A stretch of DNA of 64,000 nt. Origin: Calendula officinalis. Its lineage: Eukaryota; Streptophyta; Magnoliopsida; Asterales; Asteraceae. The notes under the pieces are model-generated. The model was not told where the DNA came from and did no database searches. It was given only the letters and a program-made list of their open reading frames with translations. Of this stretch, positions 20,679-31,408 are shown in pieces. The stretch lies in NCBI GenBank assembly GCA_963853835.1, contig OY970835.1, positions 34,422,047 through 34,486,046 on the forward strand, in the 5' to 3' direction. The stretch's first letter is position 1, and each line of letters opens with the position of its first letter. The position numbers and the translations under genes are program-made.

Positions 20679-23600
20679 ATGACAAATGTTGTGACAATGC
20701 CTAATATGGAAATGCATATGAAGGAAGATGTGCATATTGTGGCTATGATTTCCGAGTTGTCGGAAGTTAATTTGGTGGGAAACGATTCAAGTGGATGGTA
20801 TGTCGATACGGGTGCAACCCGTCACGTGTGTTTCAATAAAAGTTTGTTTAGCACTTTCAAAGATGTTGAAAATGGACAAAAACTTTTTATGGGAAACTCG
20901 GCTACCGCGGATATCAAAGGTGAAGGAAATGTCATCTTAAGGATGATTTCCGGAAATGATGTCACATTAAGCAATGTGTTGTATGTTCCGGCGATTTGTA
21001 AGAATCTTGTGTCCGGATGGTTGCTTACTAAGTTTGGATTTCGAGTTGTGGTCGAATCCGATAAAATTGTGTTATCAAAATGTGGAATGGATGTTGGTAG
21101 GGGTTATGCCCTTAATGGTATGTTCAAATTAAATTTGAGAAATTTTAAACGAAATTTTAATAAAAATGTTACTAATGTCGTTCATTTACTTGAAACGTCA
21201 AATGTTTGGCATGGTCGTTTAGGACATGTAAATTTTAATTCAATTCGTCGTTTAATTAAATTAAATAGCATACCAACATTCCATATTGATTCGAATCACA
21301 AATGCAACACGTGTGTTGAAGCCAAACTTACGAGAACATCATTTCGATCGGTTGAAAGAAATACCGAACCACTTGATATGATTCATACGGATGTGTGTGA
21401 TTTGAAATCAATTCCTACCATGGGTGGTAACAAGTACTTCATTACGTTCATTGATGATTGTACTAAATATTGCTATGTATACTTACTTAAGAGTAAGGAT
21501 GAAGCAATTGAGAAATTCATTTTGTATAAAAATGAGGTTGAAAACCAACTTAATAAGAAAATCAAGGTTGTACGAAGTGATCGAGGAGGTGAATATGTTT
21601 ATCCTTTTGCGACATTATGCTCTCAAAATGGAATAAGACATGAATTCACTGCTCCTTATTCGCCACAGCAAAACGGTATTGCCGAGCGAAAGAATCGTAC
21701 CTTGAAAGAGATGGTTAATGCCATGCTTATAAGTTCGGGGTTAAACCACGAAATGTGGGGGGAAGCCATTTTGTCGGCTAATTATCTTTTAAATAAGATA
21801 CCACGTAAGGAAAAGGATGAAACACCGTATGAACTTTGGTTTGGAAGAAAACCTTCGTATAAGTACTTACGAGTGTGGGGGTGCCTTGCTAAGGTAGCCA
21901 TTCCTCTTCCTAAGACTCAAAAGATTGGGTCTAAAACGGTTGATTGCATATTTATTGGTTATGCACATCATAGTAGTGCCTATCATTTTCTTGTGCATGA
22001 ATCTAAGATTCCCGATATACACAAAAATACGATTATGGAATCAAGGAATGTGTCATTCTTTGAAAATGTGTTTCCTTGTTTAGACAAAGAACAAGGAAGT
22101 TCGTCTACACGTGTTGACGAAGTTGTCCATGATGAGAGACAACAACAACCTCAATTAGAAGAGGTTGAGCCTAGAAGAAGTAAAAGGGCAAGGATTGAAA
22201 AATCCTTTGGTTCGGACTTTGTCACCTATATGGTAGAAAGTGAACCAAGGACCTACCGTGAAGCGGTAACTTCTTCGGAAGGACCTCAATGGAAAGAAGC
22301 CATTAAAAGCGAGATAGATTCTATCTTACAAAACCATACGTGGGAGCTAGTTGATCTTCCTCCGGGTTGTAAAACTTTAGGCTACCGATGGATTTTTAAG
22401 AAAAAGATGAAAGCGGATGGTTCCATTGATAAATACAAAGTGAGGTTGGTGATCAAAGGATATAGACAACGAGAAGGTCTAGATTACTTTGATACCTACT
22501 CACCGGTTACGCGAATAACATCAATTCGGATGATACTTGCGATTGCTTCCATAAGAAATCTAGAGGTTCATCAAATGGATGTGAAAACCGCCTTTCTAAA
22601 TGGTGATTTAGAAGAGGAGATTTATATGGAACAACCGGAAGGCTTTATTGCTCCCGGTCAAGAGGCAAAAGTATGTAAACTCGTTAAATCATTGTATGGA
22701 TTGAAACAAGCTCCTAAACAATGGCACCAAAAGTTTGACAATGTCATGCTAGAAAGTGGCTTTAAAATTAACGAGTGTGACAAATGTGTTTATGTGAAAA
22801 ACACAAGTCATGGATATGTCATCTTATGTCTTTATGTAGATGATATGCTTATCGTTGGAAGCAATGATAAGATGACTCAATCTACAAAAGATATGTTGAA
22901 GTCAAGGTTTGACATGAAAGACATGGGCTTGGCGGATGTCATTCTTGGAATCAAGATTGTACGCACCCATGATGGACTTGTGTTAACTCAAAAACACTAT
23001 GTTGATAAAATTCTTGAGAATTTTAGTGGGGGAGACACTAATAAAGTTAGTACTCCAATTGACACCTCTCACCATCTATATAAAAATAGAGGTGAAAGTG
23101 TGAATCAATTAGAATACTCAAGGATTATTGGTAGTCTAATGTACCTAATGAGTTGTACAAGACCGGATTTAGCTTATGCGGTGAGTAGGCTAAGTCGGTA
23201 CACTAGTAATCCAAGTGTCGAACATTGGAAAAGTATTACTAGAGTACTTCGGTACTTGAGGTACACTAGAAATTATGGACTACATTATACTAGATATCTC
23301 GCTGTGATAGAAGGATACAGTGATGCGAATTGGATATCGGATATAAAGGATTCCAAATCTACAAGTGGTTATGTGTTTACCCTTGGAGGTGCGGCTATAT
23401 CTTGGAAATCGTCCAAGCAAACGATTATAGCTAGATCCACAATGGAATCTGAGTTTATCGCCTTGGATAAAAGTGGTGAAGAGGGGGAATGGCTACGCCA
23501 ATTTGTGGAATGTATTCCAAATTGGTCATTGCCTTTGTCTTCCATTTGTATACATTGTGATAGCCAATCGGCTATTGGTAGAGCCAAGAGTGCAATGTAT

Positions 23601-23783
23601 AATGGTAAGTCAAGGCATATTCGACGTAGACATAACTCGATACGACAACTACTCTTAACTGGAGTTATCACGATTGACTATGTAAAGTCAAAAGATAACA
23701 TCGCGGATCCGCTTACGAAAGGCTTAAGCAAAGAGTTAGTTAATAAGTCGTCAAATGGAATGGGACTAAAGCCCTTGGAATAA
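20679..23783 (+). CDS. pol: copia pol polyprotein, array unit 1, intact, without gag
   Basis: The 1034-residue frame is counted from the ATG at 20679; the frame is open upstream to 20595, but those residues do not look coding. Order: aspartic protease (WYVDTGATRHVC, ca. residue 43), GAG-pre-integrase (VWHGRLGH), integrase (HTDVCD; VRSDRGGEYV; NGIAERKNRTLKEM), RT (DVKTAFLNGDLEEE; YVDDMLIVG), RNase H (YSDANWISD; STMESEFIALD), ending in DPLTKGLSKELV. There are no stops or frameshifts. Compared with the other copies it has Cys in KYCYVYLLK, Val in KVRLV and Val after DDMLI. With no gag of its own it would need capsid in trans. Expression would come from the LTR TATA box. Confidence 0.93.
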   Translation: MTNVVTMPNMEMHMKEDVHIVAMISELSEVNLVGNDSSGWYVDTGATRHVCFNKSLFSTFKDVENGQKLFMGNSATADIKGEGNVILRMISGNDVTLSNVLYVPAICKNLVSGWLLTKFGFRVVVESDKIVLSKCGMDVGRGYALNGMFKLNLRNFKRNFNKNVTNVVHLLETSNVWHGRLGHVNFNSIRRLIKLNSIPTFHIDSNHKCNTCVEAKLTRTSFRSVERNTEPLDMIHTDVCDLKSIPTMGGNKYFITFIDDCTKYCYVYLLKSKDEAIEKFILYKNEVENQLNKKIKVVRSDRGGEYVYPFATLCSQNGIRHEFTAPYSPQQNGIAERKNRTLKEMVNAMLISSGLNHEMWGEAILSANYLLNKIPRKEKDETPYELWFGRKPSYKYLRVWGCLAKVAIPLPKTQKIGSKTVDCIFIGYAHHSSAYHFLVHESKIPDIHKNTIMESRNVSFFENVFPCLDKEQGSSSTRVDEVVHDERQQQPQLEEVEPRRSKRARIEKSFGSDFVTYMVESEPRTYREAVTSSEGPQWKEAIKSEIDSILQNHTWELVDLPPGCKTLGYRWIFKKKMKADGSIDKYKVRLVIKGYRQREGLDYFDTYSPVTRITSIRMILAIASIRNLEVHQMDVKTAFLNGDLEEEIYMEQPEGFIAPGQEAKVCKLVKSLYGLKQAPKQWHQKFDNVMLESGFKINECDKCVYVKNTSHGYVILCLYVDDMLIVGSNDKMTQSTKDMLKSRFDMKDMGLADVILGIKIVRTHDGLVLTQKHYVDKILENFSGGDTNKVSTPIDTSHHLYKNRGESVNQLEYSRIIGSLMYLMSCTRPDLAYAVSRLSRYTSNPSVEHWKSITRVLRYLRYTRNYGLHYTRYLAVIEGYSDANWISDIKDSKSTSGYVFTLGGAAISWKSSKQTIIARSTMESEFIALDKSGEEGEWLRQFVECIPNWSLPLSSICIHCDSQSAIGRAKSAMYNGKSRHIRRRHNSIRQLLLTGVITIDYVKSKDNIADPLTKGLSKELVNKSSNGMGLKPLE

Positions 23784-24339
23784 AAGTTTATGCGAAGGAA
23801 ACCTAACCTAGTTGACTGGAGATCCCAAGATCTAGGTTCAATAGGACAACCTAATTGTATAAACGAAGGGATGTCACTGTGGGGGTAACGGAATTCCTCC
23901 ATACATTCTTAAAGGGAGTACATTGTACTACTTCCTAGTCCATTCCTAGTTCAGTGACAATGAGGATAAGCACTATGGCTTTTAATGATTCGTGGTAGAG
24001 AATCACCTATGTGAGAGAGAAGTGGGGTCGCTTCGAATGGGATTGTTGGGCACAATTCTTAGTAGCTCTCGCAGAACCAGGCAGTGTCCATGACCAAGAC
24101 GGGCACGATAAGAGGATATGAACAAGTTAGGGAGGGTCTTGTGAGAATGTATACCGTCGTCTACACAAAAGGCGGACTCAGTTCAAGGACATCGCGTCTA
24201 CTGACTGCTAGGAGACTAAGTGTGCTTCTCAAGGGAGGGTTCAAAGGCTAACACCTACCCATCCTTTGCAAGACTTGACTGTTGAACATTTATCGATGGT
24301 TTGTGGTGTTTTCAATCGATCTCTATTCATGTGGGGGAT
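23784..24339 (+). other. 3' untranslated region of array unit 1 (units 2 and 3: 29147-29702, 34514-35069)
   Basis: 556 bp with no ORF of note, ending in the polypurine tract CATGTGGGGGAT before the next LTR. It is nearly identical in the three units; unit 3 has private changes (ACCTCCTAG, CTTCTGAGA, CCGTTGTC). Confidence 0.85.
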
Positions 24340-25619
24340 TGTTGGAAAAAGTTGTGATAAAATGATTTTTCACCAACTTTGGACCTATATAATTATACAT
24401 ATATATGTGTTATATATAGTTATTGGTTGGTAGCTATGTGTTCTCCTATATGAGAGCTACGCAACGGTATATAGCGTGTCCAAAGTCGAGTTGTGGTGAA
24501 TGAGATATCGACTCTCAAAGTAGGGTGTTTGATACAAGAAATCTTGGAAGTGGGGGATGTGGGAGAGTATCCCACATAGGAAAAAGATGAAACCATTTAT
24601 TGGTTTATAAGGTTGGAAGTTGTATGGAAGATTAAATCCTTATACATGGGTTTTACCCGCACGCCTACGCGCGGGGGGGGGGGTGCAAATAATTTGGACT
24701 GAGTTGCCCGAAATGGCTTGAACTCGTGTACGCCCGAGCGACCTGCGGGCACGAATGCAGCTCCGAAATTCCGGGCTCGTGCGGGTCAATTTTTGCACCT
24801 CATCGACACTGCAGTTGTCTCGTACTGACCTCCTCAGTACTGATTTTTTCATACTGACCACCTCAGTACTGAACCGATCAATACCGACCTCCTCGCACTG
24901 AGTGTTCGACGTGTACTGAGCTGCAGTCTGATACTGAGTCTGATACTGACCTGCGCAGCAGGCAGTCTCATACTGACCTGCAGTACTGATCTGCGCAGCA
25001 GATGTCTGATACTGACTTCCAATACTGAGTTCCTGCAGTACTGATCTGCGCAGTTGGTGCCTGATACTGACCTGCGTATACTGACCTGCTGATACTGAGT
25101 TCTGATACTGACCTGCGCAGCAGCAGTCTGATACTGAGTTCTCGTACTGACCTCCAATACTGACCAGAAGGACTGACCTGAGCAGTCAGTTACGAAAACT
25201 CTGCAGTAAATGCAGTTTACAGTTTTGATTTCTTATTTAATGATAATGAATGCATTTAATGTTTTGAGTAAACATTAGTCTTCATTCTACACTATAAAAG
25301 GAGACCTTGGGTCTCATTTGTAGACACACCTTCTACACCTACTTCTTCTTTCACAGCTTTCTCTCTTAAAGAAAAACACTCTAAACTTGGTTAGTGTTCT
25401 GGCTTGGATTATATCCGGTAGTGTAAAACTACTCGGTTGTTTTACCTTGGGAAATAGACAACGAATCTATTTTAAGGGGATCGTGAATTTCACGAGACTC
25501 AACCAAAACCTTGTACTTGTTTGTTCTATTTAGTTTGTTTCAATCTTTTGTAAACGTATTCGTCAATTTCCCTTATTGTAATTGTATTTTATTAATGAAA
25601 ATTGGTATTAGCTCCTACA
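24340..25619 (+). repeat. LTR 2 of the array (inner)
   Basis: 1280 bp. G11 run near 24673; TATA box 25293-25300. It shares with LTR 3 alone the words TTATACATATA and CCATTTATTGG and ACCTTGGGAAA. It serves as 3' LTR of unit 1 and 5' LTR of unit 2. Confidence 0.95.
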
Positions 25620-26041
25620 AACTTAAAATAGATTTTCCTCTCTAGCTAATACCGGTTGGAAAATACATATTTTTTTTTTCCGGATTTTGCTCGTTAATAG
25701 CATAGATTCGGAAAAGTGGTGATTGAAACGTTTTATAGAACAAAAAGGTTCAATTGAGTCTTTCGAAAATTTTCCAATTTTGTTTTGTTTAAATTGTTAA
25801 ATCAAATTTTTGGATTTAAAGTTTATTATATCAAGTTTTTAAAGTTTGATTTTAAATAACTTGATATATTGTTTAAAACAATTTTGGATTTAAAAATTTA
25901 TATTTGTTGACATTGGTTGTAAGATACAAGATAGTCATAGACTTCTTGAGTTAACACTTGAAAAATATCTTACTTCTAATCGAAATAAGTATAATTGTTG
26001 AGGCTTATTGGTCAAATATTTGCATTTTTTATTTGATAAAA

Positions 26042-29000
26042 ATGACAAATGTTGTGACAATGCCTAATATGGAAATGCATATGAAGGAAGATGTGCATAT
26101 TGTGGCTATGATTTCCGAGTTGTCGGAAGTTAATTTGGTGGGAAACGATTCAAGTGGATGGTATGTCGATACGGGTGCAACCCGTCACGTGTGTTTCAAT
26201 AAAAGTTTGTTTAGCACTTTCAAAGATGTTGAAAATGGACAAAAACTTTTTATGGGAAACTCGGCTACCGCGGATATCAAAGGTGAAGGAAATGTCATCT
26301 TAAGGATGATTTCCGGAAATGATGTCACATTAAGCAATGTGTTGTATGTTCCGGCGATTTGTAAGAATCTTGTGTCCGGATGGTTGCTTACTAAGTTTGG
26401 ATTTCGAGTTGTGGTCGAATCCGATAAAATTGTGTTATCAAAATGTGGAATGGATGTTGGTAGGGGTTATGCCCTTAATGGTATGTTCAAATTAAATTTG
26501 AGAAATTTTAAACGAAATTTTAATAAAAATGTTACTAATGTCGTTCATTTACTTGAAACGTCAAATGTTTGGCATGGTCGTTTAGGACATGTAAATTTTA
26601 ATTCAATTCGTCGTTTAATTAAATTAAATAGCATACCAACATTCCATATTGATTCGAATCACAAATGCAACACGTGTGTTGAAGCCAAACTTACGAGAAC
26701 ATCATTTCGATCGGTTGAAAGAAATACCGAACCACTTGATATGATTCATACGGATGTGTGTGATTTGAAATCAATTCCTACCATGGGTGGTAACAAGTAC
26801 TTCATTACGTTCATTGATGATTGTACTAAATATTTCTATGTATACTTACTTAAGAGTAAGGATGAAGCAATTGAGAAATTCATTTTGTATAAAAATGAGG
26901 TTGAAAACCAACTTAATAAGAAAATCAAGGTTGTACGAAGTGATCGAGGAGGTGAATATGTTTATCCTTTTGCGACATTATGCTCTCAAAATGGAATAAG
27001 ACATGAATTCACTGCTCCTTATTCGCCACAGCAAAACGGTATTGCCGAGCGAAAGAATCGTACCTTGAAAGAGATGGTTAATGCCATGCTTATAAGTTCG
27101 GGGTTAAACCACGAAATGTGGGGGGAAGCCATTTTGTCGGCTAATTATCTTTTAAATAAGATACCACGTAAGGAAAAGGATGAAACACCGTATGAACTTT
27201 GGTTTGGAAGAAAACCTTCGTATAAGTACTTACGAGTGTGGGGGTGCCTTGCTAAGGTAGCCATTCCTCTTCCTAAGACTCAAAAGATTGGGTCTAAAAC
27301 GGTTGATTGCATATTTATTGGTTATGCACATCATAGTAGTGCCTATCATTTTCTTGTGCATGAATCTAAGATTCCCGATATACACAAAAATACGATTATG
27401 GAATCAAGGAATGTGTCATTCTTTGAAAATGTGTTTCCTTGTTTAGACAAAGAACAAGGAAGTTCGTCTACACGTGTTGACGAAGTTGTCCATGATGAGA
27501 GACAACAACAACCTCAATTAGAAGAGGTTGAGCCTAGAAGAAGTAAAAGGGCAAGGATTGAAAAATCCTTTGGTTCGGACTTTGTCACCTATATGGTAGA
27601 AAGTGAACCAAGGACCTACCGTGAAGCGGTAACTTCTTCGGAAGGACCTCAATGGAAAGAAGCCATTAAAAGCGAGATAGATTCTATCTTACAAAACCAT
27701 ACGTGGGAGCTAGTTGATCTTCCTCCGGGTTGTAAAACTTTAGGCTACCGATGGATTTTTAAGAAAAAGATGAAAGCGGATGGTTCCATTGATAAATACA
27801 AAGCGAGGTTGGTGATCAAAGGATATAGACAACGAGAAGGTCTAGATTACTTTGATACCTACTCACCGGTTACGCGAATAACATCAATTCGGATGATACT
27901 TGCGATTGCTTCCATAAGAAATCTAGAGGTTCATCAAATGGATGTGAAAACCGCCTTTCTAAATGGTGATTTAGAAGAGGAGATTTATATGGAACAACCG
28001 GAAGGCTTTATTGCTCCCGGTCAAGAGGCAAAAGTATGTAAACTCGTTAAATCATTGTATGGATTGAAACAAGCTCCTAAACAATGGCACCAAAAGTTTG
28101 ACAATGTCATGCTAGAAAGTGGCTTTAAAATTAACGAGTGTGACAAATGTGTTTACGTGAAAAACACAAGTCATGGATATGTCATCTTATGTCTTTATGT
28201 AGATGATATGCTTATCATTGGAAGCAATGATAAGATGACTCAATCTACAAAAGATATGTTGAAGTCAAGGTTTGACATGAAAGACATGGGCTTGGCGGAT
28301 GTCATTCTTGGAATCAAGATTGTACGCACCCATGATGGACTTGTGTTAACTCAAAAACACTATGTTGATAAAATTCTTGAGAATTTTAGTGGGGGAGACA
28401 CTAATAAAGTTAGTACTCCAATTGACACCTCTCACCATCTATATAAAAATAGAGGTGAAAGTGTGAATCAATTAGAATACTCAAGGATTATTGGTAGTCT
28501 AATGTACCTAATGAGTTGTACAAGACCGGATTTAGCTTATGCGGTGAGTAGGCTAAGTCGGTACACTAGTAATCCAAGTGTCGAACATTGGAAAAGTATT
28601 ACTAGAGTACTTCGGTACTTGAGGTACACTAGAAATTATGGACTACATTATACTAGATATCTCGCTGTGATAGAAGGATACAGTGATGCGAATTGGATAT
28701 CGGATATAAAGGATTCCAAATCTACAAGTGGTTATGTGTTTACCCTTGGAGGTGCGGCTATATCTTGGAAATCGTCCAAGCAAACGATTATAGCTAGATC
28801 CACAATGGAATCTGAGTTTATCGCCTTGGATAAAAGTGGTGAAGAGGGGGAATGGCTACGCCAATTTGTGGAATGTATTCCAAATTGGTCATTGCCTTTG
28901 TCTTCCATTTGTATACATTGTGATAGCCAATCGGCTATTGGTAGAGCCAAGAGTGCAATGTATAATGGTAAGTCAAGGCATATTCGACGTAGACATAACT

Positions 29001-29146
29001 CGATACGACAACTACTCTTAACTGGAGTTATCACGATTGACTATGTAAAGTCAAAAGATAACATCGCGGATCCGCTTACGAAAGGCTTAAGCAAAGAGTT
29101 AGTTAATAAGTCGTCAAATGGAATGGGACTAAAGCCCTTGGAATAA
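26042..29146 (+). CDS. pol: copia pol polyprotein, array unit 2, intact, without gag
   Basis: Same 1034-residue architecture as the first unit, uninterrupted. It has Phe in KYFYVYLLK (shared with unit 3), Ala in KARLV (the family-typical residue; units 1 and 3 have Val) and Ile in DDMLIIG (shared with unit 3). All catalytic motifs I can recognise for protease, integrase and RT (DTGATRH; D-D-E region; YVDDM) are kept. Start chosen at the first ATG that precedes recognisable pol sequence. Confidence 0.93.
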   Translation: MTNVVTMPNMEMHMKEDVHIVAMISELSEVNLVGNDSSGWYVDTGATRHVCFNKSLFSTFKDVENGQKLFMGNSATADIKGEGNVILRMISGNDVTLSNVLYVPAICKNLVSGWLLTKFGFRVVVESDKIVLSKCGMDVGRGYALNGMFKLNLRNFKRNFNKNVTNVVHLLETSNVWHGRLGHVNFNSIRRLIKLNSIPTFHIDSNHKCNTCVEAKLTRTSFRSVERNTEPLDMIHTDVCDLKSIPTMGGNKYFITFIDDCTKYFYVYLLKSKDEAIEKFILYKNEVENQLNKKIKVVRSDRGGEYVYPFATLCSQNGIRHEFTAPYSPQQNGIAERKNRTLKEMVNAMLISSGLNHEMWGEAILSANYLLNKIPRKEKDETPYELWFGRKPSYKYLRVWGCLAKVAIPLPKTQKIGSKTVDCIFIGYAHHSSAYHFLVHESKIPDIHKNTIMESRNVSFFENVFPCLDKEQGSSSTRVDEVVHDERQQQPQLEEVEPRRSKRARIEKSFGSDFVTYMVESEPRTYREAVTSSEGPQWKEAIKSEIDSILQNHTWELVDLPPGCKTLGYRWIFKKKMKADGSIDKYKARLVIKGYRQREGLDYFDTYSPVTRITSIRMILAIASIRNLEVHQMDVKTAFLNGDLEEEIYMEQPEGFIAPGQEAKVCKLVKSLYGLKQAPKQWHQKFDNVMLESGFKINECDKCVYVKNTSHGYVILCLYVDDMLIIGSNDKMTQSTKDMLKSRFDMKDMGLADVILGIKIVRTHDGLVLTQKHYVDKILENFSGGDTNKVSTPIDTSHHLYKNRGESVNQLEYSRIIGSLMYLMSCTRPDLAYAVSRLSRYTSNPSVEHWKSITRVLRYLRYTRNYGLHYTRYLAVIEGYSDANWISDIKDSKSTSGYVFTLGGAAISWKSSKQTIIARSTMESEFIALDKSGEEGEWLRQFVECIPNWSLPLSSICIHCDSQSAIGRAKSAMYNGKSRHIRRRHNSIRQLLLTGVITIDYVKSKDNIADPLTKGLSKELVNKSSNGMGLKPLE

Positions 29147-29702
29147 AAGTTTATGCGAAGGAAACCTAACCTAGTTGACTGGAGATCCCAAGATCTAGGT
29201 TCAATAGGACAACCTAATTGTATAAACGAAGGGATGTCACTGTGGGGGTAACGGAATTCCTCCATACATTCTTAAAGGGAGTACATTGTACTACTTCCTA
29301 GTCCATTCCTAGTTCAGTGACAATGAGGATAAGCACTATGGCTTTTAATGATTCGTGGTAGAGAATCACCTATGTGAGAGAGAAGTGGGGTCGCTTCGAA
29401 TGGGATTGTTGGGCACAATTCTTAGTAGCTCTCGCAGAACCAGGCAGTGTCCATGACCAAGACGGGCACGATAAGAGGATATGAACAAGTTAGGGAGGGT
29501 CTTGTGAGAATGTATACCGTCGTCTACACAAAAGGCGGACTCAGTTCAAGGACATCGCGTCTACTGACTGCTAGGAGACTAAGTGTGCTTCTCAAGGGAG
29601 GGTTCAAAGGCTAACACCTACCCATCCTTTGCAAGACTTGACTGTTGAACATTTATCGATGGTTTGTGGTGTTTTCAATCGATCTCTATTCATGTGGGGG
29701 AT

Positions 29703-30986
29703 TGTTGGAAAAAGTTGTGATAAAATGATTTTTCACCAACTTTGGACCTATATAATTATACATATATATGTGTTATATATAGTTATTGGTTGGTAGCTAT
29801 GTGTTCTCCTATATGAGAGCTACGCAACGGTATATAGCGTGTCCAAAGTCGAGTTGTGGTGAATGAGATATCGACTCTCAAAGTAGGGTGTTTGATACAA
29901 GAAATCTTGGAAGTGGGGGATGTGGGAGAGTATCCCACATAGGAAAAAGATGAAACCATTTATTGGTTTATAAGGTTGGAAGTTGTATGGAAGATTAAAT
30001 CCTTATACATGGGTTTTACCCGCACGCCTACGCGCGGGGGGGGGGGGGGGTGCAAATAATTTGGACTGAGTTGCCCGAAATGGCTTGAACTCGTGTACGC
30101 CCGAGCGACCTGCGGGCACGAATGCAGCTCCGAAATTCCGGGCTCGTGCGGGTCAATTTTTGCACCTCATCGACACTGCAGTTGTCTCATACTGACCTCC
30201 TCAGTACTGATTTTTTCATACTGACCACCTCAGTACTGAACCGATCAATACCGACCTCCTCGCACTGAGTGTTCGACGTGTACTGAGCTGCAGTCTGATA
30301 CTGAGTCTGATACTGACCTGCGCAGCAGGCAGTCTCATACTGACCTGCAGTACTGATCTGCACAGCAGATGTCTGATACTGACTTCCAATACTGAGTTCC
30401 TGCAGTACTGATCTGCGCAGTTGGTGCCTGATACTGACCTGCGTATACTGACCTGCTGATACTGAGTTCTGATACTGACCTGCGCAGCAGCAGTCTGATA
30501 CTGAGTTCTCGTACTGACCTCCAATACTGACCAGAAGGACTGACCTGAGCAGTCAGTTACGAAAACTCTGCAGTAAATGCAGTTTACAGTTTTGATTTCT
30601 TATTTAATGATAATGAATGCATTTAATGTTTTGAGTAAACATTAGTCTTCATTCTACACTATAAAAGGAGACCTTGGGTCTCATTTGTAGACACACCTTC
30701 TACACCTACTTCTTCTTTCACAGCTTTCTCTCTTAAAGAAAAACACTCTAAACTTGGTTAGTGTTCTGGCTTGGATTATATCCGGTAGTGTAAAACTACT
30801 CGGTTGTTTTACCTTGGGAAATAGACAACGAATCTATTTTAAGGGGATCGTGAATTTCACGAGACTCAACCAAAACCTTGTACTTGTTTGTTCTATTTAG
30901 TTTGTTTCAATCTTTTGTAAACGTATTCGTCAATTTCCCTTATTGTAATTGTATTTTATTAATGAAAATTGGTATTAGCTCCTACA
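29703..30986 (+). repeat. LTR 3 of the array (inner)
   Basis: 1284 bp, nearly identical to LTR 2. G15 run near 30036; TATA box 30660-30667. Private changes include CTCATACTGACC near 30186 and CTGCACAGCAG near 30358. Confidence 0.95.
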
Positions 30987-31408
30987 AACTTAAAATAGAT
31001 TTTCCTCTCTAGCTAATACCGGTTGGAAAATACATATTTTTTTTTTCCGGATTTTGCTCGTTAATAGCATAGATTCGGAAAAGTGGTGATTGAAACGTTT
31101 TATAGAACAAAAAGGTTCAATTGAGTCTTTCGAAAATTTTCCAATTTTGTTTTGTTTAAATTGTTAAATCAAATTTTTGGATTTAAAGTTTATTATATCA
31201 AGTTTTTAAAGTTTGATTTTAAATAACTTGATATATTGTTTAAAACAATTTTGGATTTAAAAATTTATATTTGTTGACATTGGTTGTAAGATACAAGATA
31301 GTCATAGACTTCTTGAGTTAACACTTGAAAAATATCTTACTTCTAATCGAAATAAGTATAATTGTTGAGGCTTATTGGTCAAATATTTGCATTTTTTATT
31401 TGATAAAA

